Shown piece by piece: positions 1-8,127 of a DNA stretch of 64,000 nucleotides. A model generated the notes under the pieces. The model made no database searches. It had not been told where the DNA came from and saw only the letters and a program-made list of their open reading frames with translations. Origin of the DNA: CAYTMY01 sp964618075. Its GTDB lineage: Bacteria > Bacillota > Clostridia > Eubacteriales > Anaerofustaceae. The stretch spans positions 1-64,000 of the forward strand of contig CAZTZO010000004.1 in NCBI GenBank assembly GCA_964618075.1, given 5' to 3'. The position numbers and the translations under genes were made by a program. Numbering within the stretch: position 1 is the stretch's first letter; each line of letters opens with the position of its first letter.

Positions 1-5
1 ATAAT

Positions 6-98
6 CAGCGGAAGCGGCAAGGCATCGCAGGATATCTTCCTTCGGCCACGGGCTACATCCCATCCCGTGTAACTTAACGCACCTTGCCTACTCTGGAT
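6..98 (-). promoter_or_regulatory. Tetrahydrofolate (THF/folT-type) riboswitch
   Basis: Read on the minus strand, this stretch carries the conserved blocks of the THF riboswitch in order: AGAGTAG (plus positions 88-94), GCGTTAAGT (72-80), GGGATGTAG (53-61), CGAAGG (40-45) and CCGCT near the 3' end (8-15). Pairing supports it: GGCAAGG (82-88) pairs with CCTTGCC (16-22), CACGGG pairs with CCCGTG across the GGGATG segment, and AATC-CAG pairs with CTGATT as the closing stem. It points left, so the controlled gene is outside the window. Known targets of this class are folate transport and one-carbon genes. It lies just downstream of the methyl-THF methyltransferase gene, which it therefore does not precede. 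Confidence 0.87.
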
Positions 99-157
99 TT
101 TGCTTGCTTTTAAGTAAGCGAATAATTTTTAATTGTTTTGTTTGATTATTTAAGTGA

Positions 158-967
158 TTATTTGATAGGTCCGAATTTGCCCTGACGATATGCGCGGTTG
201 TACTTTCTGCCGCTCTTGTCCTTCATTGCGAGTGCTTCAGCAGCGTATATCGTGCCTATCATCTCTCTGTCGCAGGGATCCATTATTGCGGAGTCAAGAC
301 CTGCTCTTATTGCCATGGTCATGCAGTTCTGGTTTACTATTTTTCTTACGGGCATATCAAAGGAAATGTTTGAAATCGCTCCTGTGATTTTTACTTCCGG
401 CGCATAATCGTGTATCTGCATTATGCACTGCTCGAAGTTTTCCATTGCCGTTACGCAGGTAGAAAGTGCCATAACGCACGGATCAATGTGGAATTTACTT
501 AAATCGACGCCGTATTTGTTTGCCTTATCTATCATGCTCTTGGCAATGTCGACTTTTTTCTGTACGTCCATGGGGATACCGTCCTGGTCGCATGTCAAAC
601 CGACTACTTCCCACTCCGTTCCTGCGATAAGCGGGAATATGGTTTCGCACTTCGTTCCTTCTTCGTTTACCGAGTTGACCATTCCGGGTCTTTTAACGTG
701 ATTTTCTTCAAAGATTCTCTTTAAAAGAAGCTCGTTGGGGCTGTCGATGCATATAGGCGTTTCGCTTACTCCCTGAATAAGGTCTATAAGCCATACCATT
801 GCGTCGTACTCTTTGTCTGCATCTGTGCTGGGTGCGCAGTCAAGGAAGGTTGCTCCCGCCTGCGTCTGCGCTATTGCTCTTTTCTTGATGAGCTCCGCGT
901 CTCTTTCCGCTATTGCCTTTTTGACTGAAGGAATAGCGCCGTTGATTTTTTCACCGATAATTATCAT
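158..967 (-). CDS. Methyltetrahydrofolate:corrinoid protein methyltransferase (MT2-type, pterin-binding)
   Basis: A 269-residue protein of the DHPS-like pterin-binding TIM-barrel family (AcsE, MtvA and related MT2 enzymes), which moves a methyl group between a corrinoid protein and THF. Features seen are the N-terminal MIIIGEKING, the IDSPN strand end, NSVNEEG, HIDP, and SNISFDMPVR, which matches the family's Asn/Arg pterin-site segment. The length fits the family (about 260-270). The start at 967 is chosen because GGAGGAG lies just upstream; a longer in-frame start at 1000 lacks this. It is a clear paralogue of the gene at 32110-32916. It is transcribed away from the corrinoid activator at 1455 and followed by the THF riboswitch. 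The direction of transfer in vivo is inferred. Confidence 0.88.
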   Translation of the reverse strand: MIIIGEKINGAIPSVKKAIAERDAELIKKRAIAQTQAGATFLDCAPSTDADKEYDAMVWLIDLIQGVSETPICIDSPNELLLKRIFEENHVKRPGMVNSVNEEGTKCETIFPLIAGTEWEVVGLTCDQDGIPMDVQKKVDIAKSMIDKANKYGVDLSKFHIDPCVMALSTCVTAMENFEQCIMQIHDYAPEVKITGAISNISFDMPVRKIVNQNCMTMAIRAGLDSAIMDPCDREMIGTIYAAEALAMKDKSGRKYNRAYRQGKFGPIK

Positions 968-1035
968 TGTATCTCCTCCGTATTGGTATAAAATAACCAT
1001 TTTGGCACCATATTACGACAATGCCGTGTATATTG

Positions 1036-1064
1036 ATTATACTATAACTTTTATAAGGCGGTAA
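1036..1064 (-). promoter_or_regulatory. Putative sigma-A promoter of the methyltransferase gene
   Basis: Minus-strand TTACCG (1059-1064), 17 nt spacer, perfect TATAAT (1036-1041), about 70 nt upstream of the start codon at 967. The -35 box is only a partial match. Confidence 0.5.
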
Positions 1065-1359
1065 AGAGATTTTCGTTAAGATAATTAAATATTGAGTTCA
1101 GTTTGCCGCATAATGTTGAATTAATAACTTTCGCTTCTCAAATTCAATAAAATTAAACTGCCGTCAGTACGTACTTTTCGAAAGTTGTCTCATATTAATA
1201 ATTTTGAATATTAATAGTGCATATTCACTTAATTTATGACTTATGCACCGCGCATATTTATACTTGGAAATCTGCTTATTTTTATGCATGATGATACGGG
1301 ACACATTTACAAGCCGCACACTTCGCTTTGTTAAAAATCGGCTCATTATAAAATCCTTC

Positions 1360-1388
1360 TTTACATTTCAAATTTGCAACATTATACT
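1360..1388 (+). promoter_or_regulatory. Putative sigma-A promoter of the corrinoid activator gene
   Basis: TTTACA (1360-1365), 17 nt spacer, TATACT (1383-1388), about 65 nt upstream of the ATG at 1455. The -35 TTTACA and a TGTAAA at 1388-1393 also resemble the half-sites seen upstream of the cupin and corrinoid-protein genes. Confidence 0.6.
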
Positions 1389-1454
1389 GTAAATAAAAGA
1401 AAATACCGCACACGCGTTAGATATTCTTTGAGCTTATACAAACGGAGGAACAAA

Positions 1455-3233
1455 ATGCAAAACGTAAATGTAATTTTCGAGTTTGACAACAAAAGCATAC
1501 AGGCCGAAGTCGGAAGCAAGCTTTCCGACGCACTTTCAAAGGCGGGATACTCTCAGGATCTCGTATGCGGCGGAAACGGGAAATGCGGCAAATGCGCCGT
1601 TGAAATAGAAAAAGACTCATTTCGCTCTACTGTGCTTTCATGCCAGTATAAGCTTTCTGAGGATATAAAGGTAATCAAGATATTTAACAGAGCCGACAGA
1701 AAGGTAAACGTACTGACAGCGAATACCGAGCTTAACTGCGACATAAACCCGATGCTGTCCTTTCTTCATGTTTCGGGAAACGATATCATGCCGGATCACT
1801 GCGAGGACTTCGCGGGGAAAATATATGAAAAGTTCAAGGTTGGACTGTCATATAACGCCCTTAAAAAGCTTTCCGAAAAGGCAAGCGTTGACAACAAAGC
1901 CCAAAGCTACAATCTCGTTATTTTCAACGACGAGGTAATAGATATAAATTTGGATGACGATGACGATATATACGGCTTGGCTGTAGATATAGGCTCTACC
2001 ACCGTTGCGGCTTATTTATACGATATGCAAAACGCAAAGCTCATCGGCACATATTCCTCTCTTAACGCACAAACAGAGCTTGGCGCGGACGTTATAAGCA
2101 GGATCGGCTACTGCATTAAAAACGAAGACGGACTCGATACGTTAAGGCACAAGGTCTCAGACACTATAAACAAGCTATTAAACGACGCAAGAACGACGGA
2201 CAACATAAATACCGACAGAATATATCATGCTGTTTTCTGCGGAAACTCCACAATGCAGCACTTGTTCTTGGGGTTGTATCCCGAAAGCCTCGGCAAAGCT
2301 CCTTTCGTTTCAACGACGCACAATACAGTTCAGATAAAAGCAAGTCAGACGTATTTAAACTTAAACGGGGAATGCGTGATAACCTTCCTTCCGCTTTTGG
2401 GAGGCTTTGTGGGAGCTGACACGACAGCCGTACTTATCGGCTTGCCTGATGACGGCAAACCCAGACTGGCTATAGATTTGGGAACAAACGGAGAGCTTGC
2501 GGTAGGTACGAACGACAAATACATTATTGCCTCTACTGCTTGCGGGCCGGCTCTTGAGGGAGCGGGGTTAACCTGTGGAATGAGAGCGGCGCAGGGAGCT
2601 ATCGAGCACTTCACAATAGACAAGGACAAAAACGTTTCAATCGACGTTATAGCAGATGAGCCGGCAATAGGAATATGCGGCTCAGGAATAATAGATATCC
2701 TTGCGGAGCTGATAAGAAACAAGGTAATAAACGCTCGGGGCAAGATGCTCTCCCATGATGAATATGTCAATAAATTCGGCGAGGACTCTTTAAGCGCACG
2801 GCTTGAAAAACGCGGTGAAATAAACGTATTCGTATTATCCAAGGAGAAAGAGGACGTGTATTTTTCACAGCTTGACGCAAGGGAAATACAAAAAGCAAAG
2901 GCGGCAATTGCCACAGGATGCATTATACTTATTCGAAACTACGGAATAAAGCCCGAACAGCTTGAGGAAATATGTCTTGCCGGAGCCTTCGGCAACTACC
3001 TCGATGTACAAAACGCACAGCTAATAGGGCTTTTCCCAAAAATTGACGGTGTGCCGGTACGAAGCGTGGGAAACGGAGCGGGCACAGGGGTGCAGATGTA
3101 CCTGTTGGACAAGGGCAGCGTAAAGAAATGCGCCGTGGTTAAAAAGAACGCAGAGCATACGGAGCTTAATTTTCAGGAGGGCTTCATGGACACGTATTTC
3201 GCTCAAATGCAATTTACAAATGCACCGAAATAA
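1455..3233 (+). CDS. Reductive activator of corrinoid proteins (RACo-like; 2Fe-2S plus ASKHA ATPase)
   Basis: A 592-residue protein. Residues 1 to about 90 form a plant-type ferredoxin domain with cysteines at 38, 44, 47 and 63 (C-x5-C-x2-C-x15-C). The C-terminal two thirds carry ASKHA-type nucleotide-binding motifs (AVDIGSTTVAAYL, AIDLGTNGELAVG, GICGSGIID, CLAGAFGN), as in the RACo/DUF4445 family. These proteins use ATP to re-reduce inactive cob(II)alamin on corrinoid proteins to cob(I)alamin. The likely client is the corrinoid protein at 33131-33760. The start at 1455 follows CGGAGGAA; an upstream in-frame start at 1374 lies within the promoter and is rejected. A strong terminator follows, so the gene is probably transcribed alone. 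Length and domain order match the family. Confidence 0.9.
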   Translation: MQNVNVIFEFDNKSIQAEVGSKLSDALSKAGYSQDLVCGGNGKCGKCAVEIEKDSFRSTVLSCQYKLSEDIKVIKIFNRADRKVNVLTANTELNCDINPMLSFLHVSGNDIMPDHCEDFAGKIYEKFKVGLSYNALKKLSEKASVDNKAQSYNLVIFNDEVIDINLDDDDDIYGLAVDIGSTTVAAYLYDMQNAKLIGTYSSLNAQTELGADVISRIGYCIKNEDGLDTLRHKVSDTINKLLNDARTTDNINTDRIYHAVFCGNSTMQHLFLGLYPESLGKAPFVSTTHNTVQIKASQTYLNLNGECVITFLPLLGGFVGADTTAVLIGLPDDGKPRLAIDLGTNGELAVGTNDKYIIASTACGPALEGAGLTCGMRAAQGAIEHFTIDKDKNVSIDVIADEPAIGICGSGIIDILAELIRNKVINARGKMLSHDEYVNKFGEDSLSARLEKRGEINVFVLSKEKEDVYFSQLDAREIQKAKAAIATGCIILIRNYGIKPEQLEEICLAGAFGNYLDVQNAQLIGLFPKIDGVPVRSVGNGAGTGVQMYLLDKGSVKKCAVVKKNAEHTELNFQEGFMDTYFAQMQFTNAPK

Positions 3234-3243
3234 ATCAATATTT

Positions 3244-3277
3244 GACGCAGCACTAAAAAGGTGTTGCGTCTTTTTTT
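3244..3277 (+). terminator. Rho-independent terminator of the corrinoid activator gene
   Basis: 10-bp stem GACGCAGCAC / GTGTTGCGTC with a 7-nt loop, followed directly by seven Ts. It begins 10 nt after the stop codon. Confidence 0.9.
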
Positions 3278-3285
3278 CGTTTAAA

Positions 3286-3302
3286 TTTACAAATACTGTA
3301 AA
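3286..3302. promoter_or_regulatory. TTTACA-N5-TGTAAA dyad, candidate regulator site
   Basis: Perfect inverted repeat TTTACA / TGTAAA. Its centre is about 69 nt upstream of the inferred start point of the cupin promoter, where LysR-type activators often bind (T-N11-A motif near -65). Similar dyads occur upstream of the corrinoid-protein gene next to the LysR gene. Binding is inferred. Confidence 0.45.
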
Positions 3303-3327
3303 TATTTACGGTTTAACGAAAATGTAC

Positions 3328-3356
3328 TTGTATTTATTTTTAAAATGCATTATAAT
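3328..3356 (+). promoter_or_regulatory. Promoter of the cupin gene
   Basis: TTGTAT (3328-3333), 17 nt spacer, TATAAT (3351-3356). It lies between the upstream terminator and the ATG at 3394, so the cupin gene is its own transcription unit. Confidence 0.75.
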
Positions 3357-3393
3357 GAATTATATAATATTCAATATTGAAAGGAAGAAGATT

Positions 3394-3828
3394 ATGGGTA
3401 AATACGACAAGAATTATGTTCAGACCTTACAGGAACCTGCGAACGCATGGACTCCGGAATTCGGAGAAATCTACAAGAAATTTTCGAAGAGAATACTTTG
3501 GATAGACGGAAACGTCGTTCCCGGTTCATTCCAGATGAATACCGCATGGTATTATGCAGTTCCCGAGCTGGATCCTATCTTTGAGGAGCATTCACATCCA
3601 TATGATGAGATAATAGGCTTCTACGGAACAGATTTTGACCATCCTTATGATCTTGACGCCGAAATAGAGGTCGCCATAGGCGGAGAAAAGAAGCTTATCA
3701 CGCAAACAACGCTTATGTTTGTCCCCGCAAACGTACCTCATATGCCTATGAGAATACTCAGAGTAGGCAAGCCCGTGTTCCATTTCTCAGTCGTAACAAA
3801 TCCCGAATACTCGGGCGCATACAAATAG
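3394..3828 (+). CDS. Small cupin-domain protein
   Basis: A 144-residue single-domain protein with a cupin-like motif: EEHSHPYDEIIGFYG supplies the His-x-His and Glu of motif 1, and FVPANVPHMPM supplies the His of motif 2. A divalent metal site is therefore likely; the reaction is unknown. The start at 3394 follows AGGAAGAAG. The longer reading frame beginning at 3220 overlaps the preceding gene's end and its terminator and is rejected. It ends in TAG, which shows that amber is an ordinary stop here. Its place between corrinoid genes and the dyad upstream suggest a role in the same C1 process, for example handling of the demethylated product, but this is inference. Confidence 0.8.
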   Translation: MGKYDKNYVQTLQEPANAWTPEFGEIYKKFSKRILWIDGNVVPGSFQMNTAWYYAVPELDPIFEEHSHPYDEIIGFYGTDFDHPYDLDAEIEVAIGGEKKLITQTTLMFVPANVPHMPMRILRVGKPVFHFSVVTNPEYSGAYK

Positions 3829-3857
3829 AAATATAAATTAACTCCTTAGTAAAAATG

Positions 3858-3900
3858 AAACGCACCCCGAAAGTCATATAACTTTCGGGGTGCGTTTTTT
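3858..3900. terminator. Bidirectional terminator between cupin and DHHW genes
   Basis: A 16-bp GC-rich stem (AACGCACCCC... / ...GGGGTGCGTT) with a 6-nt loop. T-rich flanks on both strands allow it to serve the two convergent genes. Confidence 0.9.
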
Positions 3901-3946
3901 CAAGTTGCAAGGGCTCTTTTTATTCATACTTTTTTACAAACCGCTT

Positions 3947-5161
3947 TTACTCTTTTGAAGAATCAAAGCATTGACAAAGCTTGTTTGAGAGCAATCCCAT
4001 ATTAGTTGCATCAGTCATTCTGTAAACGATTTCCAAAACAACGAAGTCAGGCTTAATATAACCCAATAGCTCTTCTATATCATCCCTGCTCGTGCTTATC
4101 TGAAGAAAATATACATCTGAAAATGTCTCAGACAGCATTGGAAGCATAAAGTCCCAAATATACGAATCTCCCACAACAAACAGAACCTTGTTGTTCTTTG
4201 CATTTTCATTATAATAGTGAAAATAACGGTTTGTCGTATCATTTGAAAGGGAATAAGCACTGGGAGTCGTATTGTCAGATACCCCGCTAAAGCCCCCGAT
4301 AACTTCAACCTTGTACATCACATCTTCTTTAGTTTTAAAAAGCTTATTTATCGACTTGAATACCTGCAAGAATGCGAGTGCTTTATTTTCAACGGTTCCT
4401 GTGATATTGACATCACTATCGGTAAGATAGGTTATAGAATTATCCGTCTTGTTAATAGTCTGCATCAACGCCTTGTACCCCACAAACATACCGTTCATAT
4501 TCCAATGCGTCGGGTCTATATTTTTGTAATACAGCATTCCGTCAACGTATTGTTTTGCATTCAAAAGGCTCCCCAGAGTATCGACAGTGGCAACAGAGCT
4601 TTCAATGATTAATTTATCCTTTAAGGTGGACAAATTGCTTCTTTGTGCAACAATGTTTATACCATCGGGAAGATATTCGTTATAAACATCCTCTTTGTTC
4701 GGTATCGGCATAAAAACGAATTTTGCACCCTTGTTATTTACGGCGTCGTTAAGGCTGACAAGGCTGTCGTATATTGTGTTAATCTCCTGCTCACTGTAGT
4801 TTGTTAAGCCCTGATACGAGCTTAAAAGAGGCTGATTTGAATAATAGAAATTATCTTCTTTCCCTTCAATATAATCGGATACGGCCAACTGCCTAAAAAG
4901 TCCGTACATAAGACAAATGTGCGAAAGCGTGCCCTCCTGCTTAAATCCGATGTTATCGCTTATGTATCCGTCAAGAGCTGTAGGAAGCTTTGAATCGAAA
5001 AATCCGCTGAATTGGGATAAATCAGGAAAAGAAGCAAGCACTTTATTTTCAGTCTGCGATATTTTTCCTTCTTCAAAATTAAAAAATAACATCGGCAATA
5101 CCAGGAGCAGTGAAAAAATAATGACAGCTATTGTATGTCCGGTTTTAATAAATTTCCCCAT
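3947..5161 (-). CDS. DHHW/AlgX-like SGNH-fold protein, probable polysaccharide O-acetyl transfer
   Basis: A 404-residue protein with one N-terminal membrane anchor (residues about 8-28) and an extracellular SGNH-like domain. The GDSY motif (VVGDSYIWDF) offers the nucleophilic Ser and DPTHWN offers the Asp/His pair, as in AlgX/AlgJ and the Firmicute DHHW family. Such proteins complete acetyl transfer onto an exported polysaccharide together with an MBOAT partner, which here ends 13 bp upstream. The start at 5161 is chosen because GGAGAGG precedes it; the longer frame to 5239 runs into the MBOAT gene. No polysaccharide synthase is adjacent, so the acceptor is unknown. Confidence 0.82.
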   Translation of the reverse strand: MGKFIKTGHTIAVIIFSLLLVLPMLFFNFEEGKISQTENKVLASFPDLSQFSGFFDSKLPTALDGYISDNIGFKQEGTLSHICLMYGLFRQLAVSDYIEGKEDNFYYSNQPLLSSYQGLTNYSEQEINTIYDSLVSLNDAVNNKGAKFVFMPIPNKEDVYNEYLPDGINIVAQRSNLSTLKDKLIIESSVATVDTLGSLLNAKQYVDGMLYYKNIDPTHWNMNGMFVGYKALMQTINKTDNSITYLTDSDVNITGTVENKALAFLQVFKSINKLFKTKEDVMYKVEVIGGFSGVSDNTTPSAYSLSNDTTNRYFHYYNENAKNNKVLFVVGDSYIWDFMLPMLSETFSDVYFLQISTSRDDIEELLGYIKPDFVVLEIVYRMTDATNMGLLSNKLCQCFDSSKE

Positions 5162-5174
5162 TTCACCTCTCCTT

Positions 5175-6602
5175 TCAAAACCTGAAATATATAAACGGAT
5201 TATACGTAGAGGACATAACGAATATCCCGCATATGACAAATAAAATTAACACGGCGGCAGGTTTGATTATGCCGTTATACACTTTGTCGTTCTTTGTGTG
5301 TGAAATAATATATTCTTCAATGCGCTTTGGAATACCTGTAGAGAATATTATTGCACAAATCAACACGCTTATCGTGAATGCGTTTAAAAAATACGAGGGA
5401 TCAAACAATGTTGTATTCCCTGAATAAAAGCCGAGCATGGCTTTAAGGTACCTGATTGCATATCCCAACGAAGGCGCGCGAAACATCACCCACCCGACAA
5501 GAACCGTACCCAATGTGTAGCAATGAAGCAAAATATTTACAATCCGACTTTTCGGCTTATCGTTAATACGCCCTTTTACGAAGCGCTCAATGAGCAAAAA
5601 ACAACCGTGCCATAAACCCCATATAACGAAATTCCATGCAGCGCCGTGCCAAAGCCCCGTTAAAACAAAAACTATGATAAGGTGTAAATACACGTTGCCC
5701 CTTCGGTTTCCTCCGAGAGGTATGTACACATAATCTCTGAACCACGTCGAAAGCGAAATATGCCATCTTCTCCAAAATTCCGTTATGCTCTTTGCGATAT
5801 AAGGTAGGTTGAAGTTTTCCAGAAAATGAAATCCCATCATACGGCCCAAGCCTATAGCCATATCCGAGTAACCCGAGAAATCAAAGTAAATTTGAAACAT
5901 ATAAAAGATTGCGCCCACCCATGCATTTATTGCGCCAATATTATACGGATCAATCATAAAGATTCTATCGACAGTTCCGGCAAGCGAATTTGCTATAAGG
6001 ACTTTTTTGGCAAGACCGGTTATAAAGCGCGACATTCCGATATAAAAGTCCTCCGTCGTTACGCTTCGGTGCGTTATCTCATTTTCGATATCGGAGTACC
6101 TGACGATCGGCCCTGCGATAAGCTGCGGAAACATAGAAATATACAATCCGACAATGAGTGGATTCTTTTGAACGCTAACCTTACCTTGCGCAACATCTAT
6201 GACATAGCTCATGCCCTGAAACGTAAAAAAGGAAATACCGATAGGCAGCGCTATTTGCTTTAAGCTGATTGTTGAGTTAAATAATCTGTTTATCGTCTCT
6301 ATTAAAAAATCGAAATACTTAAAGTAAAACAATAACGCCAAATTTCCGGCAACTGCAATAAACAAAGCCGCTCTTTTTGCATTAATATTTATTTTTTCTG
6401 CCTTTGCACATACTAAGCCGAATACGTAATTCAAAAGTATCGAGGCTATCATTATAAGAAGAAATGAAGGCTCGCCCCACCAGTAAAAAACGAGACTTGC
6501 AAGAAACAAAAATATGTTTCTGTATTTTTCTTTAAGCAAATAATACACTGCCAGAAACAGCGGTAAAAAAACATATAAAAATGTAATTGATGAGAACACC
6601 AT
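5175..6602 (-). CDS. MBOAT-family membrane O-acyltransferase (AlgI/DltB-like)
   Basis: A 475-residue polytopic membrane protein, with about 10-12 hydrophobic segments. Family signatures are FWRRWHISLSTWFRDYVYIPLGG (shown in part) and LTGLWHGAAWNF, which carries the invariant catalytic His. It would carry acetyl groups across the membrane for transfer by the DHHW protein encoded 13 bp downstream; the two form an operon. Two ATGs lie 9 nt apart. The second (6602, protein MVFSS) has the better distance from AAGGAG and matches the usual N-terminus, so I use it. A TATAAT-like box lies about 45 nt upstream, but no good -35 is visible. Confidence 0.88.
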   Translation of the reverse strand: MVFSSITFLYVFLPLFLAVYYLLKEKYRNIFLFLASLVFYWWGEPSFLLIMIASILLNYVFGLVCAKAEKININAKRAALFIAVAGNLALLFYFKYFDFLIETINRLFNSTISLKQIALPIGISFFTFQGMSYVIDVAQGKVSVQKNPLIVGLYISMFPQLIAGPIVRYSDIENEITHRSVTTEDFYIGMSRFITGLAKKVLIANSLAGTVDRIFMIDPYNIGAINAWVGAIFYMFQIYFDFSGYSDMAIGLGRMMGFHFLENFNLPYIAKSITEFWRRWHISLSTWFRDYVYIPLGGNRRGNVYLHLIIVFVLTGLWHGAAWNFVIWGLWHGCFLLIERFVKGRINDKPKSRIVNILLHCYTLGTVLVGWVMFRAPSLGYAIRYLKAMLGFYSGNTTLFDPSYFLNAFTISVLICAIIFSTGIPKRIEEYIISHTKNDKVYNGIIKPAAVLILFVICGIFVMSSTYNPFIYFRF

Positions 6603-6749
6603 TAGAAGCATTTCTCCTTATAAAAACATATGTTTTAATTATATCATCTGAGAGCGTATTTATATAAAGAATACATTCGCTTTCTAATATTTAATAAAAT
6701 AACAAAACATAAGCAGTTTTTTTAATTAGAAAATATTTGTTTCTTTTAG

Positions 6750-6778
6750 TTGACAAATAAATATTATAATGATATCAT
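6750..6778 (+). promoter_or_regulatory. Promoter of the SPFH operon
   Basis: Perfect TTGACA (6750-6755), 17 nt spacer, TATCAT (6773-6778), 29 nt before the ATG at 6808. Confidence 0.75.
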
Positions 6779-6807
6779 ATTGATATTATTTAATCGGAGA
6801 TGACAAA

Positions 6808-7824
6808 ATGGAAGAAAAAATCTTAAAAAATAAAAAGAACGGTATGGCAATGCTTCTTACGATAATAGTGCTGTATATCGTAGCAATTGCTTTAATGGTG
6901 ATCGGTGGGATAAGGGAAAGCGAAACGATAGGCAGTGTTATGCTTATTGTAGGTATTGTTATATTTTGCTTAGGCTGGATTCCGCTGCCCGGCTTAAAGG
7001 TATTAAAGCCGCAGGAGGCTCTTGTTCTGACATTATTCGGCAAATATATCGGCAGCATCAAGGAAGCGGGGTTTTATTTTGTAAATCCTTTCTGTACAGC
7101 CGTAAATCCGGCAGCTAAAACAAAGCTTGCGCAAAGCGGAGATGTCAATATATCACGAAGAACGCTTCAGGACAAAATGCAGTCAAACGAAGATAATATG
7201 GAGGGCATGAACAAAAAGCTTTCCATGAAGATAATGACTCTGAGCAATAACAAACAGAAAATCAACGATTGTCTTGGCAATCCAATCGAAATAGGTATTG
7301 CCGTAACATGGAGAATAACCGATACTGCGAAGGCTGTATTCAACGTAGATAACTACAAGGAGTTCCTTTCCTTACAATGCGACAGCGCCTTGAGAAATAT
7401 AGTCAGACTCTACCCCTACGATGTAGCGCCGAACGTCGATACGACCGGAGACGGCATAGCGGACGACGGCAGCTTGAGAGGCTCAAGTGAGCTTGTGGCA
7501 CAAAGGATACGAGACGAAATACAGGCGCGTGTAAACGAAGCGGGGATAATGATAATCGAAGCCAGAATCACATATCTTGCTTACGCAACTGAGATTGCGG
7601 CAGTCATGCTCCAGCGTCAGCAGGCCTCTGCGATAATCGACGCCAGAAAAATGATAGTCGACGGAGCCGTTGGCATGGTCGAAATGGCACTTGACAGATT
7701 GAGCGAAAACAACGTTGTTACTCTTGATGAAGAAAGGAAAGCGGCTATGGTGTCGAACTTGCTTGTGGTATTATGCGCCAACCATGACGCTCAGCCTATA
7801 GTAAATTCCGGCAGCCTTTATTGA
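6808..7824 (+). CDS. SPFH/band-7 (stomatin-prohibitin-like) membrane protein
   Basis: A 338-residue protein. Two hydrophobic segments at about residues 12-34 and 43-65 anchor it. A KPQEALVLTLFGKYIG strand then opens the SPFH domain (about 70-260), followed by a helical C-terminal region rich in Glu, Ala and Arg (RQQASAIIDARKM, RLSENNVVTLDEERKAAM), typical of flotillin-like oligomerising proteins. These proteins form membrane scaffolds; no catalytic activity is expected. An acidic insert (GDGIADDGS) is present within the domain. It overlaps nothing but is followed after one base by a ribbon-helix-helix gene, so the two are translationally coupled. A GGAG lies 9 nt before the start. Confidence 0.87.
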   Translation: MEEKILKNKKNGMAMLLTIIVLYIVAIALMVIGGIRESETIGSVMLIVGIVIFCLGWIPLPGLKVLKPQEALVLTLFGKYIGSIKEAGFYFVNPFCTAVNPAAKTKLAQSGDVNISRRTLQDKMQSNEDNMEGMNKKLSMKIMTLSNNKQKINDCLGNPIEIGIAVTWRITDTAKAVFNVDNYKEFLSLQCDSALRNIVRLYPYDVAPNVDTTGDGIADDGSLRGSSELVAQRIRDEIQARVNEAGIMIIEARITYLAYATEIAAVMLQRQQASAIIDARKMIVDGAVGMVEMALDRLSENNVVTLDEERKAAMVSNLLVVLCANHDAQPIVNSGSLY

Positions 7825-7825
7825 T

Positions 7826-8029
7826 ATGGGCGATTCATTAAAAAAACAAATACCTCTTAGATTATCAAGTAAGCTGTATGACGATTTGGCAAAGTGGGCT
7901 CAGGACGACTTTCGAAGCGTAAACGGACAAATAGAATATCTGCTCTCTTTATGCGTTAAACAACATAAACAAAACGGCAAATATTTAGCACAGGATATTT
8001 TTCCCCCACCCGAAAACGACATAGAATGA
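7826..8029 (+). CDS. Arc-type ribbon-helix-helix small protein
   Basis: A 67-residue protein with the layout of an Arc/MetJ-type ribbon-helix-helix domain: a short basic strand (KKQIPLRLS), helix A (SKLYDDLAKWAQDD) and helix B (SVNGQIEYLLSLCVKQ). Such domains dimerise and bind DNA. Its ATG lies one base after the SPFH stop and lacks a strong ribosome binding site of its own, implying coupled translation. The last 15 residues are acidic and Pro-rich and outside the fold. No toxin gene is adjacent, so an antitoxin role is not supported. Whether it binds DNA or works with the SPFH protein is unknown. Confidence 0.78.
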   Translation: MGDSLKKQIPLRLSSKLYDDLAKWAQDDFRSVNGQIEYLLSLCVKQHKQNGKYLAQDIFPPPENDIE

Positions 8030-8034
8030 ATTAC

Positions 8035-8077
8035 AAAAGCTCTCTCTTTATTTTAAAAAAGGGAGAGCTTTTATTTT
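8035..8077 (+). terminator. Terminator of the SPFH operon
   Basis: Stem AAAAGCTCTCTC / GGGAGAGCTTTT (one wobble pair) followed by TATTTTT, starting 6 nt after the RHH stop codon. Confidence 0.88.
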
Positions 8078-8127
8078 TAAGGATATAATTTACTTTTGAA
8101 TGCTGAAAAATATGGCAACGGGCGTTT

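Larger units (their letters stand above)
968..1454. other. Divergent intergenic region, 487 bp
   Basis: AT-rich spacer between the methyltransferase (minus) and the corrinoid activator (plus). It holds one recognisable promoter for each side (separate entries) and no convincing ORF. The middle part, about 1070-1350, shows no structured RNA or repeat that I can support. Confidence 0.6.

Noticed and set aside
2345..2923. 192-codon open frame antisense to the corrinoid activator
   Set aside because: No start signal and no recognisable fold; shadow of the ASKHA domain.
7826..8029. Antitoxin of a toxin-antitoxin pair
   Set aside because: The neighbour is an SPFH membrane protein, not a toxin, and no small toxin-like ORF lies on either side.
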